DNA of 64,000 nucleotides from the NCBI GenBank assembly GCA_963803755.1, contig CAWDNP010000011.1:124001-188000 (forward strand), given 5' to 3'. Below the pieces are notes generated by a model. It worked only from the letters and a program-made list of their open reading frames with translations. It did no database searches and had not been told where the DNA came from. Both the position numbers and the translations under genes were made by a program. This DNA comes from CAVUPF01 sp963803755. GTDB lineage: Bacteria > Actinomycetota > Thermoleophilia > Solirubrobacterales > 70-9. This document shows, piece after piece, positions 1 to 10,500 of the stretch. How positions within the stretch are numbered: the stretch's first letter is position 1; every line of letters starts with the position of its first letter.

Positions 1-3000
1 GGCGAAGAAGTCGGGGCTTTCGGAGCTGCAAGTGCCGAGGCCGTCGGGCTCCCACTCATAGGCGTCCTCGGCGCCATCGGAGTCGCGCAGGACGAGCGGG
101 TCGGCGGTGTCAAAGAAGACCTGCCCGGCGTCGGTGAGGCTCCGCCCGTCGGCGGCGAGGGTGGCGGCGCCGAGAGCCTCGGAGTTGGTCGGATCGCAGG
201 AGGCGCAGTCAAGCGCTTCGGCAGCGGCGTCATAGCGGTAGACCTCCGAGTAGCCGGCGTTTTCGTAGCCTTCCTTGAGCGGCTGGGTGGTGGCGAAGGC
301 GGCGTAGTGGCCCGAGGGGGTGATCTGGAAGTAGGCGGTGTGGAGCGCTTCGGGTTCGCTCAGGGCGTCGATGACGAGGGGGTCTTCGGGTGAGAGGGTG
401 GCGATGAAGCGAGGTGGGGAGCCGGGCTGGGCGAGGTAGAGGTTTGGCTGGTTTGCTTCGCCCTTGCCCGATTGCAGCTGCTCGGGGGAGAGGAAGTAGA
501 TGTCGCCGCTTTCGGCGGCGACCCCGGCGCCGCCGCCGATCGCGAGGGCGTCGCAGTTGGCGGCGGTGCCGAGGGCGTTCCAGTGGGGCCTCACCGAGCT
601 TTCGACCGGGTCGCAGCTATCGGTGTTCCCCGCCCCGCCTTCGCCGCTGGAGACGCGGGCGAGGGTGAGCTGGCCCGATTCGGAGACTTCGGCCTGATAG
701 ATGTCGGCGGAGTGGTCGGCGTCTTGGTTTGTCGCCGTGGTCAGGGCGTCGGCGGTCGTGAAGAAGACCTTGGAGCCGTCGGCGCTCATCCCGTCAAAGA
801 GAGCGCCGTCGGTGGCACCGGGGGTCAGTTCGACCGATTCGGGCGAGTCATCGATGTCCATGTAGAGGCGGTAGTAGGGGTTGCCGTCAACTTCGGTGAC
901 CTTCTGGCCGAGCAGAACGCGGGAGCCGTCGGCGGAGACCGCCAGCTCGGAGATGCCGTTGGAGTCGTGTTCGGCGGAGTCGCACTTGCCTTCTCCCTGC
1001 AGGCAGGCGAGGGGACCACCGGCGGGGGAGTTGGAGACGACGTGGGTTTCTTCGGTTTTCAGGTTGCGGTTATAGATCGAGACGTCGCCGGTGTTTTCGT
1101 TGCCGCCTTGGGAAAACGGGGTGGTCGAGCCGAAGATCAGGTGCTCGCCGTTGGCGGAGAGATCTTGGGCGATCTGGCCGTCGGGGGTGGCGCTTGGCGG
1201 TGGGGTCGGGAAGCCCTGTTCGGCGACCATGCCCTGGACGACTTCTTTGCTGCCGGGCAGATGGACCGGGATGCCGGTGTAGCCGCCTGCAAAGCAGGGC
1301 GAGCAGCTGCCTTGCCCGCCGAAGGCGAAGGTCGAGAGGTCCGAGCTGGCGCCGGTCGGGGTCGAGGAGAAGGGAGCGGAGGCGAAGGGGTCGTTGGCGG
1401 GGATGCCGACGTATTCGGTCGACCAGCCGCCTTCGGCGCGGGTGGCGATGTAGGGGGCGGGGCCGTCGTTGGCGGGGTGCCCGGCGCCGGGGATCGCGCC
1501 GTCGTGGACGGCGTAGAGGACGCGGGGGGGATTCTCGGCTTCGGGGTAGCCGGGGTAGGGCGCCTGGGCGGGGACGAGGTCTGACTCGACGTCAAAGCCG
1601 CCGGCGTTGGCGGCGGAGACCAGCTCATAGGCGCGGCAGTCGAGGAGGAAGGCGGCGCCGGTCTGCTGGCGGGCGAGGGAGTTGGGGCAGGGATCGGTGA
1701 GCTGGGCGAGATAGGGGAAGGTGGTGAAGGTGGCTTCGGGGCCTGCGGTGGTGCCGAGCGCGTTGGTGGCGAAGAAGCGGTAGTGGTAGGTGGTGTCAGG
1801 GGTGAGGCCGGTGAGGTGGGTGGTGGGCGGCGTTTCGAACGCGTTCCCGCTGCCGATTTCGGCGTCCCCGGAGAGCGGGACGCGGGCGCAGGGGTCCGGT
1901 TCTTCCGAGCAGGCGCCGGGCCCCCATTCCAAGTAGTAGGAGGTCGGCTTGCCGGCGGGGTCGATGCGGGCGCCGAGCATCACCCCGTCGGAGTGCACCT
2001 GGCTGGCGAAGGGCTGAACAACGAGCGGCACCGCCTTGGGGGTGGAGAAAACCTGGTCTTCGCCGCGGCTGGTGTCGTGGCCACCGTGATTGGTGGCGAC
2101 GACGCGGTAGTGGTAGGAGCTGTCGGGGAGCAGGCCCGAGAGGTCGAAGTGAAGCGAGCTGGGCCCGCTCGGGGAGCCCGCGTCGGCACCAGGGAAAGCG
2201 GTCCTGTGCCCGTAGGCTTCGCTTGGGCCCCATTCGAAGTAGTAGCGGGTGTCTTCGCCGTTGCCGAGGAAGGAGGCGTTGAGCGTCGCGGCGGTGCCGG
2301 TCACCGCACTCGCCGCTTCGGTGCGCAGGCCGACCACCTGGTGGGGGGTGTAGGTCTGGTCGGCGCCGGAGAAGGGTTCGCTTGGCGCGGCAGGGGTCTT
2401 AACGGAAACGCGGTAGTGGTAGGTGGTCTCGGGGGTGAGGCCGGTGAGGTCGAGGTGGACTTCGGTTTCGGTCAGGTAGGGAGGGCTGGAGGAGGGTTCG
2501 GTTTCGCAGGGGGCGGTGTTTTCGTAGGAGGTCGATTCGCCGTATTCGAAGCTGCAGGAAATGATTTCAGAGGAGGGGGCGGCGACGGTGGCGTTGAGGG
2601 TGGCGGAGGTGGGGGTAGGGTTGGAGGGCAGGGCGGAGGCGACGCGGGGCTGGGGGCCGAAGATCTGGATGCCCGAGTCGTTGGCGACATAGACGTAGCC
2701 ATTGGAGTTGACCGCGACGCCGCCGGGCGCTTGGTAGAAGCCGTCCTGGGAGGTGACGGGGGCGAGATGGGCTCCGGCGGGAGTGAGCTCCTCGAGCTGT
2801 TGGCCTTCGTCGAAGCTCCACAGCGTGTCACCGTCAGTTGGATCAACGGCGAGGCTATGGCGGGAATCGCTGCAGAAGGTACATCCGCCGACTTCGACGG
2901 GGGTGCCGATGCGGCGACCGGAGGGTTCATAGCGCGATAGATAAAGTTGACCGCCTTTTCCTTCGATTTCTTCGATGACGAAGAGGTCGCCTTCGGGGCC

Positions 3001-4221
3001 GACGGCGAGCGTACGGGCACGGACTGGGAGTTCGTTGGTGCCGGTGGCGGCGAAGGTGCTCGGTTCGCCGTTGGGTTCGAAAGCGTAGATGCCGGCCCCT
3101 TCTCCCTTGGCGGCGTAGACGCGGCCGGCGTCGGGGCCGGCGGAGTTGTCGATCGCGATCTGGGTGCCGCCGAATATCACATCGTTCACTCCGCCGAAGC
3201 TCCACTGGGTGACGTAGCGCCCGCTCGGTTCGAAGACGTCGATCTTGCCGCAGACGGCGTCGCCGACGTAGAGGTCACCGTTGGCGCGGCTGACGGCGAG
3301 GCCGCGCAGGACGGGGAGGCCCTGGAGGCCGTAGTATGGTTCGGTGTAGGGACAGAACTTGCCTTCGCCAGTGATTTCGGCGATCGGGGTAGTCGAGGGG
3401 TAGGCGCCGTACTCATAGATGACGCCGTTGCCACTATAGGAGACCCAGACGTGGTCGGCGGAGTCCACCGCGACCAACGTTTCATGCGCCCTTTCTGCCC
3501 TACTAATACCTTCAGGGGGAGTGATTTGAGTGAGGTAGCTGCGGGCGGCGAGGGCGGGGGGGGTAGCGGCGAGGGACAGACCCATTACGACAGCCACGCA
3601 TCCGACGGCGCTGAGAGCGCGTGTGGCGCGGCGCATAGGCGGTTGGTCCGCCGACCCCGCGCGGCCGGATGACGCCTGTGGCACACCCGAATGCTTCGCC
3701 TCTCGCTCGCTGCGCAGAAGAACCAAATTTCGACTACTTGCTCGCTCAGGCTTGCGGCGCATCTCTGCGTCCTCGACCTTGCCCTTGGCACCACCAAGTG
3801 AGAGGCCAGATGCCTGTGCAGTCTGCGTCCTTGATCTGCTTGGCCACAGACGCCTCCAATCCACACGCGGCCGACGGACCAACCGCACCGCGTCCTCAGT
3901 CGGGCGTCTGCGGGTCACGCTGAACCAGTACTGCGACCTGCTGCTCGCGGCGACGTTCGTCGCCACGCCAGAATCGCTTGCGCTCCCCTTGTCGGCCTCC
4001 CTGCGTCCCAACCAATGCTTCGGCTTCGTTCGCGGCGCAGAGGAATCAGATTGCGACTGCTTGCTCACTCCGCCTCGCGGACCTGCTTGGCCAGGCGCGC
4101 TCTCAGTCCACGTGAATTTAGATATTTCCGAGGTACTGGATGGTGAAATCCCACCTCTCCCCCACTCTCGATTGCACCGGAGGTTGGCAAGGATGTGGAA
4201 GACGTTGAACCTAGTTCTCAT
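1..4221 (-). CDS. Giant secreted NHL/FN3-like/propeller protein (type B), C-terminus outside window
   Basis: Partial gene of 1407 codons that leaves the left edge. The ATG at 4221 overlaps the stop of the upstream gene (ATGA) and has a GGAGG about 8 bases upstream. The frame is open from there with no stop. Residues 1-23 form a basic leader (MRTRFNVFHIL...) shared with other type-B genes. Residues about 30-195 are encoded by interspersed repeats. A hydrophobic signal segment follows at about 204-225 (AVVMGLSLAATPPALA). Then come NHL-type beta-propeller repeats (NGDLYVGDAVCGKIDVF), three or more FN3-like repeats (TYHYRV...TN), the family motif CPNSLARQQTG...LDCRAYELVS, and PD40/TolB-like repeats (LSANGEHLIFGS, MSADGSKVFFTT). 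Probably an exported cell-envelope protein; the function is unknown. The internal ATG at 3636 just before the signal segment is an alternative start. Confidence 0.85.
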   Translation of the reverse strand, partial: MRTRFNVFHILANLRCNREWGRGGISPSSTSEISKFTWTESAPGQAGPRGGVSKQSQSDSSAPRTKPKHWLGRREADKGSASDSGVATNVAASSRSQYWFSVTRRRPTEDAVRLVRRPRVDWRRLWPSRSRTQTAQASGLSLGGAKGKVEDAEMRRKPERASSRNLVLLRSEREAKHSGVPQASSGRAGSADQPPMRRATRALSAVGCVAVVMGLSLAATPPALAARSYLTQITPPEGISRAERAHETLVAVDSADHVWVSYSGNGVIYEYGAYPSTTPIAEITGEGKFCPYTEPYYGLQGLPVLRGLAVSRANGDLYVGDAVCGKIDVFEPSGRYVTQWSFGGVNDVIFGGTQIAIDNSAGPDAGRVYAAKGEGAGIYAFEPNGEPSTFAATGTNELPVRARTLAVGPEGDLFVIEEIEGKGGQLYLSRYEPSGRRIGTPVEVGGCTFCSDSRHSLAVDPTDGDTLWSFDEGQQLEELTPAGAHLAPVTSQDGFYQAPGGVAVNSNGYVYVANDSGIQIFGPQPRVASALPSNPTPTSATLNATVAAPSSEIISCSFEYGESTSYENTAPCETEPSSSPPYLTETEVHLDLTGLTPETTYHYRVSVKTPAAPSEPFSGADQTYTPHQVVGLRTEAASAVTGTAATLNASFLGNGEDTRYYFEWGPSEAYGHRTAFPGADAGSPSGPSSLHFDLSGLLPDSSYHYRVVATNHGGHDTSRGEDQVFSTPKAVPLVVQPFASQVHSDGVMLGARIDPAGKPTSYYLEWGPGACSEEPDPCARVPLSGDAEIGSGNAFETPPTTHLTGLTPDTTYHYRFFATNALGTTAGPEATFTTFPYLAQLTDPCPNSLARQQTGAAFLLDCRAYELVSAANAGGFDVESDLVPAQAPYPGYPEAENPPRVLYAVHDGAIPGAGHPANDGPAPYIATRAEGGWSTEYVGIPANDPFASAPFSSTPTGASSDLSTFAFGGQGSCSPCFAGGYTGIPVHLPGSKEVVQGMVAEQGFPTPPPSATPDGQIAQDLSANGEHLIFGSTTPFSQGGNENTGDVSIYNRNLKTEETHVVSNSPAGGPLACLQGEGKCDSAEHDSNGISELAVSADGSRVLLGQKVTEVDGNPYYRLYMDIDDSPESVELTPGATDGALFDGMSADGSKVFFTTADALTTATNQDADHSADIYQAEVSESGQLTLARVSSGEGGAGNTDSCDPVESSVRPHWNALGTAANCDALAIGGGAGVAAESGDIYFLSPEQLQSGKGEANQPNLYLAQPGSPPRFIATLSPEDPLVIDALSEPEALHTAYFQITPSGHYAAFATTQPLKEGYENAGYSEVYRYDAAAEALDCASCDPTNSEALGAATLAADGRSLTDAGQVFFDTADPLVLRDSDGAEDAYEWEPDGLGTCSSESPDFFA
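3639..3886. repeat. Palindromic element, copy 1, lying in frame inside the type-B gene
   Basis: The ends are inverted repeats: GCGGTTGGTCCGCCG on the left against the complement of CGACGGACCAACCGC on the right, with one mismatch. The conserved core (GCGTCCTCG, CTTGGCACCACCAAG hairpin, CTGCGTCCTTG) is present near 3768-3832. The left arm also contains a copy of a second dispersed repeat (TCGCTCGCTGCGCAGAAGAA... near 3703-3755), which explains its length of 248 bp. Confidence 0.75.
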
Positions 4222-6977
4222 CGACCTGCCCTCCAGTTGTGGTGGACTCTGGCAGCGCGGTGACCCTTTCGCTTGTGCTTCTTGGCGCAGGGGGTGCGGA
4301 GAACCGAGCTCTGGTTGGCGGTCTTGCCGTTCTGACCGGCGAGGTCGGCGGTTACGTGCAAGGCGTGGGCACAGAGGTTGGTGTTGTTCTGGAGGAGGCC
4401 CTTGCTGCCGCCGTCGAGGTCGAGGGTGAAGCGGGAGATGGGGACATCGGGTGAGGTTTCAAGGGTGGTGCGGATGGCACCGTGGACGGTGTCGACGCGG
4501 AAGTCGGGGGCGACGTCGATCTGGCCGTTTAGGGCGGGGACGAGGTCGGGGAGGCCGGCGCCGGGGTGGGTTCTGAGGTAGACGGGGCCTTCGAGGGGCC
4601 TTTCGAGAAGGGGGGTTTCGGCTTTGGCGTAACCGATATCTGAGCCGGGGGGGCACTTTTCGCCGGGGACGTTGCCTTCTGCGAACTGGACCCTGGTGCA
4701 GGGGGTCTTGATGTGGGCGTTGTCGACGATCTCGGTGGGGGGCAGGGTGACAGCGACGCGGGAGACGTTGGCGTAGGGGCCAGATTTGGGGTAGGAGAGG
4801 GCGGCGTGGACGGCGGGGTTGCCGGGGCGCACGGTGGAGCCGGTGAAGCTCATGGCGAGCTTGGGGGCGAAGGGAAGGGAGGCGCAGTTGGCGACCTGGA
4901 ATGGGTAGCTGAGGTTGGCCTGGGCGCCTTCGTCACCGCCAGCGGTGGCGCTGACCGAGAGGGGATCGCAGTTGGTCGGGTTGAGGGTGAAGCCCGGTCG
5001 GTTGAGGTTGAGGAAGATCTGGCGCAGCCGAAGTGGGATGCCTTCAAGAATCTGGGGGAGTTCTTCGGTGACGGCGGTGATCTGGGCGGTTTCGGGGTTG
5101 ACATGGAGGGCGGCGCGGACGACGACGTTGCCGAGGTCATAGGGGCCGGAGACGGCGGGGGTGATGACGGCGAGGGAGAGGGGGGCGCCCTGGTAGGGGC
5201 CGGCGAGGTAGACCTTGCCGGGCAGGTAGACGGGGTGGTCGCCAGCGCCAGAGCCGGCAGAGGAGGTGCCGATTTGGGAGGAGGCGGGGCAGCTCGGGTT
5301 CGACTCCTCCTGCAGGCCGGAGTAGGAGGGCGACGTCGCGGCGGCAAGCGCTGCGTCGGAGCAGTAAGGGATGCCCCCCAGGGTGGCGAGGAGGCCGGGC
5401 GGGGTGGTGACGTTCAGCGTGCTCAGATCCTGGTCGCCGTCAGCGCGGGTGAGTTCGATCGAGAATGGAGTGTGGGCGGCGGCGGCATCGCTTTCGGAGG
5501 CGGCATGGAAGGTCGGCGCGAACGGCCTGGGCGAGCTCGGACAGGGAGCGCCGAAGGGGCCGGAGTCGAGGGTGAAGAACTGGGTGGCACTCTGGGTGGG
5601 GAGGGATTCGTCCCAGGGAACGAAGGTGCTGTGGACGGCGTAGGTGCCGCACTGGTCAGGGGTGGCGAGGAGGCCGCGTTCGGCGCCGAAGATATGCAGG
5701 TTGAAGTCGGTGAACGGGCTCTGGGGAAGGTTCTGGAAAGAGAACGAGGAGCTGCCCGGTCTGGGGGCTCGGTGTCACGGTGCCGGCGAGCTTGACGTGA
5801 GTGGCGAACCCGTTGGCGGTGAGGAAGATGCGATAGCGGTCTCCCGGCTCGGGCTCGCCGAGATATATGTTGCCTGGGAGGAGGGCGGGCAGGGCGGAGC
5901 TTTCAAGCGAGACGGTGCCGATCGTCGAGTATTCGGGGCAGTCGGCTTCTTCAGCGGTGCCAAAGCGCGCCTGGGCGTCGGTGCAGGACGTCTTGCCGTC
6001 GGCGGCTGAGGGGTTGATCGAGAAGCCGGGCGGGAGTTCGACCATCAGCGCCTTGATCTCGGATGGCGAGGGCACTTCCGGGCTCAGCGGCTGGGGGACG
6101 CTGAGGTCGGCTTCGAGACCGGAGGCGGAGTCGGTGTCGGCGGTGGTCGGCTGGGCCGAGAGGCTGGGGTTGAAGGTGAGCGAGTCGCAGCCCGTGGTGG
6201 GCGGCCACGCGGCGGTGGCGGTGCTTTCGGTGCCGTCATAGGATTCGAGGCGCATAGTGGAGGTGAGTTCGCCAACGCAGGTGGTGGGGTTCTGGATCAA
6301 GGGCGTGAGGGGGCTGTTGGAGGGGATGTCGCTAAACCCCCCACCCGGGCCACCGCGGTAGCGTTCGAGGTTGTGGCTGGGATCGGCGGGAACTCCCCAG
6401 GTCTGCTGCCGGTATTCCTGGATCGGGAAGACGTGCTCGATGCCGTCGATGTCAATGTCGAGGCCATAGTCGCCGCCGGTCCTGGCCGAGACGACCTCGT
6501 AGATCGGGAAGTCGAATAGCGGGGCGCTCCAGGCGAGCAGGCCCGCTTGAGTCGGTTTGGGGACGAGGTTGTAGAGGGGGAGCCTAAAGGGCCCAGCCTC
6601 AGCGCCAGGCGGGGGGCCGCCAAAGTTGACCCACGCCAGGACGATGCCGACCTGGGAGTCGATGGGACACTCTTCGCGGGCGAACTCGGCCGACGTGCAC
6701 TGGGGTGTGGCGTGCGGATTGGCGATCAGGCCCGCAGGGAGTTCGAAGCGAAGGTTCTTTGGGTCGTTGCAGTTGCAGGGCTCACCGCTCACCACGGAGG
6801 AGTGATTGTCGATTGAGTAGGCGAGTTCTAAGTCGGGATGACCGCCCGCCTGGGTGGTCGAGGGGGTAAAGGAGTAAGAGTGAATGGCGTCGGTGGCATT
6901 CGCAGCGGTGGGGAGAAGCAGCCCCACCGCGACAAGCACGCATCCCACAAGACCGCGCTTGTAGGCGCGCTTAGATA

Positions 6978-7129
6978 GTTGATTCCACGACCACGCACGT
7001 CTGGATGACGGGCCTGACACGGCGCATCTCTGCGTCCTCGGGCTTGCACTTGGCACCAAGCTCTTCACCCTGCGTCCTTGATCTGCTTGGTCAGGCACGC
7101 CCCCAGTCACACGTCGCCGTGAAATCAAC
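6978..7129. repeat. Palindromic element, copy 2
   Basis: A 152 bp element with copy-specific ends GTTGATTCCACG and CGTGAAATCAAC (inverted, one mismatch). The core GCGCATCTCTGCGTCCTCG, CACTTGGCACCA and CTGCGTCCTTGATCTGCTTGG is present. It lies in the 5' coding part of the type-A gene, directly before the signal peptide. Confidence 0.75.
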
Positions 7130-7180
7130 CATCTGGCAGGCGCGCCTACAACAATGCGGCGCGGTGCGGCGTCCTCGGTG

Positions 7181-7294
7181 ATCCGAATAGCGCTGCTTGT
7201 GTGTATCCGGTTCCGTCCGGTAGAGGCGCCGATCTCCGCGAAATCCATGCGCGGACCGGAGCCAACCGGATAGTCATGAGCGCTGCTATTCGGA
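7181..7294. repeat. Nested hairpin at the apex position of a palindromic element
   Basis: CCGAATAGCGCT at 7184 pairs with AGCGCTGCTATTCGG near 7279-7293. Inside it TATCCGGTT (7204-7212) pairs with AACCGGATA (7264-7272). The flanks are GCGTCCTCG (7170) and CTGCGTCCTTG (7299-7309), the same core halves that surround the apex in other copies. This looks like the same element with a different apex insert. Confidence 0.55.
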
Positions 7295-7514
7295 AGACCT
7301 GCGTCCTTGCCAAAGGCCGGTCGCATCTCCTCCGCTCCCGGGTGGGCGCGCTCATTACACCTGGAAATCTCGCGCCCGCCCTCCCGCGTCCGGGGATGCT
7401 CTGCGCGGATCTCGTCGGCTACGCACTTGTCTGCTCGGGGATGCTTCTCCCCACCGCAAAAGAGATTTGGGAGAACAACAAAGCGGCGAAAGCACACGGC
7501 GGGTCGGTGGCAAA

Positions 7515-10500
7515 TCACTTCTTACCTCCCCGATCGTGGTGGGCGGCGCGGTGGTGATGACGCTTGGTCTTTCGCTTGTGCTTCTTCTTGTGGTGCTTAG
7601 GGTGGGAGTTCGGAGTCGCGTTGCCGGTGGCGCCGAGATCGGTGGCAGTGCCCTGGAGGGGGCTCGACGGGGAGACGCTGCCGGGCCCGTGGCACTCTTC
7701 GGCAGAGGGGCAGTGGGGCGGGGCTTCGGCGACGGGGAAGCCGCCGTCGGTGCGGGCGTCATAGATCTTCAAGATTTCGCCGTTTTCGTCTTGGGCGACA
7801 AGTTGGGAGAAGGTGGAGAAGTAGGCGTCAGCGCCGTCGGCGCTGACGCCGATCAGACCCGGAAAGGCCTCGGCGGCGATAAGCCCTTCCAGGGTGGAAA
7901 GCAGGCCAGCGCCGGTGCCGGTTGTGATCAGCTGGGGGCGGCCGTCAACGTACTCGTAGACGTCCTCAGCATGGTTCGTGTCCTGGGGAACGAGAGACTG
8001 TTCGGTGGAGAAAAAGACGCGTCCGTCGTTTGCCATGAAAAGCCCGTTCTGAGAGGCGTAGGTGTCATTGACGTAGACGTCGCCGGAGGGAGGCTCGCCA
8101 TCGGGGACACAGGAATCACAGGTGATCCTCCCCGTATCTGGTTCATAGGAGTACATCTCCGAGTGCCCAGCGTTTTCGTATGGGGTCACCTGGCTATTCG
8201 TGATGAAGGCCATGTGCGCGCCGTCGGGGGAGACATCCATGCGGGCGACGGGGCCAGCGCTGCAGATAGGTTCGCCCTGATCGAGGGTGCAGACGGGCGC
8301 AGGGGACAGTGCGGTGACGAGGTGAAGCTCACCAGCGCGGTAGAGGTAGAGGTTCTCGAGGTTGGGGACACCACGATCGCCGAGGAGCTGCTGGGGCGAA
8401 TAGAAGTAGATGTCGCCGCTTTCGGAAGCGATGGAGCTGTCGGAGACGCCGTTGCCGCCGGCGCCTCCCTGAAGGCGCGCGTAGGTGGTGAAGTTGATGG
8501 GCTGGACATCGCACTTTTCGGTCCAAGCGGCTTCGCAGCTGTCGCTGTTTCCGGCGCCGGCTTCGCCAGCGGAGATAAGGGTCAGCGGCTGTTCTTGGTG
8601 TTCGGCTTTTTCGGCGCTCCACATGTAGAGGTCGACGCTTTCGTCTTCGTCTTCGGGGAGGAGCTGTTCGGGGCTGGTGAAGAAGACCCTGGAGCCGTCG
8701 ACGGTCATGCCGACGAAGCTGACCTGATGGGTGGGCGCGATTTCGTAGGTGGCCGCGTCGTTCACCCGCATATAGAGCTGGGCCGGCGGGCAAGGGGGCT
8801 GATTGTGCTGGCGCCCAGAGCAGAGGCCGCCTTTGGCCATGAGGATGTGAGAGCCGTTGGCGGAGAGCTTAAGCGGCAGCGCGCCCCGAAGGTTGGTGCC
8901 GGCGCCGGTGAAGGAGACGACGGATATCGTCTTGGCGAGCGTGTTGTTGTCGTAGACGGCGCCAGAGGGAGCGCCGCGGACGAAGTCAAGGTCGGAGGAG
9001 AAGGCGAAGTGGGTGAGGCCCGCGGAGGTGGCTAGCGAGCCGGAGAAGGCTTCTCCTTCGGTGACGCTTTCAAGGTTCGTCGGCCAACGGCCGAGCAGCT
9101 GGCCGGTCGAGGTGTCCCAGACGTAGGGAGCTAGCGAGGTGGGGCTGAAGTCGAAGACGCCGGATTCGCCGATTTTCCAGTCGAGAAGCTCGGAGAGGCT
9201 CTGGTTGGCGAGGACGCCCTGCTCGGACTTGTCGGGCTCATCTTCTATACCTTCCGGGCCGCCCATGAGAAAGGCCTGGTTGGCGGGGAGGCCGACGTAC
9301 TTGGTGATCCAGCCGGTGCCGGTGCGAGTGGAGACGTAGATGTCCCCGAGGGTGTTGATGGGATCGCCGACCCCCGCGATAGCGCCGAAGGCGCCGGTAT
9401 AGGCGAGCCGCGAGGGGCTGGTGGCGTCGCCCGAGCTGGGGCCATCGGAGGGGAAGAGGATGGTGCTGCCCGTGTTGCCAGGCGAGACAAGCTCATAGGC
9501 GCGGCAATCCGGGAGGGACCCGGAGCCGCTTTGCTCGCGAAGCGCTTCGTTGGGGCAAGGCGCGGGATAGAAGTCGAAGCTGTGGTCTTCGGTGGCGGTG
9601 GCGCCTTCGGTGCTGTGGGCGAGGAGGCGAAAGTGGTACGTGCTCCGGGGCTGGAGGTTGTGGAGGTCGATTTCGACCGGGACCGGCCCGGCACCGGCGC
9701 CGATCACGGTTTCGGTCGTAGCTTCGCCGTAGGAGGCCGTGAGGCCGTATTCGAGGAGGTAGGAGGTGAGGCGCCCATGAGGGTTGATGCTCGCCGAGAC
9801 GCGGGCCGAGGTCGGGGTGAGTTCGGTGGCGGTGACGCTTTCGATGGTGGGCGGTTCGGCGGGCGCGAGGACCTCGTCGGGGGTATGCAGGGATTCGCCA
9901 CTCGTGTTCTCGATCGCGAGGCGGTAGTGATAGTGCTCTCCCTGGATAAGGCCAGAGAGGGCGGCTTGGACCGAGGTGGGGGCGGTGAAGGTCGCGGGGG
10001 AGCAGGGAAGCGAGCTGCCGTAGGAGGTGGTGTAGCCGTATTCGAAGACGCAGCTGGTGACTTCGCCGCGACTCCCCGGGTCGACGTGGCCGTGGAGGGT
10101 GAGCGAGGTCGGTTCGAGGTCGGTGGGTTCTTCGGTACTCAGCGAGGGGGGTTCATAGCGGGAGAAAACAGCGACCGCGCCTTCGCCGGCATCGGCGACG
10201 TAGAGGTCGTTGGAGTGGGCGCCGTATGCGAGGCCCTGCGCGGCGTTGAGATGGCTTGGCGCTTCGGTGCCAAATTCGTCTTCGGGCGCGCAGGCGTAGT
10301 AATAGTGACCCGGGGCGCTTTGGAAATAGAGGGGGCAGTTGGCGGCAAAGTGGCTGATCGAGGCGCCACCCTGGTCGACGTAGAGGTCGTTGGTGTTGGG
10401 GTCGATGGCGAGGCCGGTGGCGTTTTCGGGCCCGCTGTCGAGGAGACAGGGCCAGTTGGCGCTACAGTCAGGAACGTCGGGGAAGCCGCCAGTTTCGGTC

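Larger units (their letters stand above)
4218..7518 (-). pseudogene. Type-A large secreted protein gene with one apparent frameshift
   Basis: Starts at GTG 7518, which overlaps the stop of the upstream NHL gene (GTGA), with GGGGAGG about 7 bases upstream. The N-terminal 185 residues are repeat-encoded. A hydrophobic segment follows at about 190-208 (VLVAVGLLLPTAANA), then the mature type-A protein. It shares motifs with the intact paralogue at 34345-37392: NPSAADGKTSC, PGDRYRIFLTANGFATHVKL, FTLNPTNCDP, PPTEIVDNAHI. The frame breaks near 5742-5755. Before it the protein reads GTVTPSPQTGQL, and after it LPQSPFTDFNLHIFG continues in another frame. The total span is one base over a multiple of three, consistent with a one-base insertion or an assembly error. 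It ends with the basic tail KKHKRKGHRAARVHHNWRAGR (split here as KKHKRKG then HRAARVHH then NWRAGR). No named domain recognised. Confidence 0.75.
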
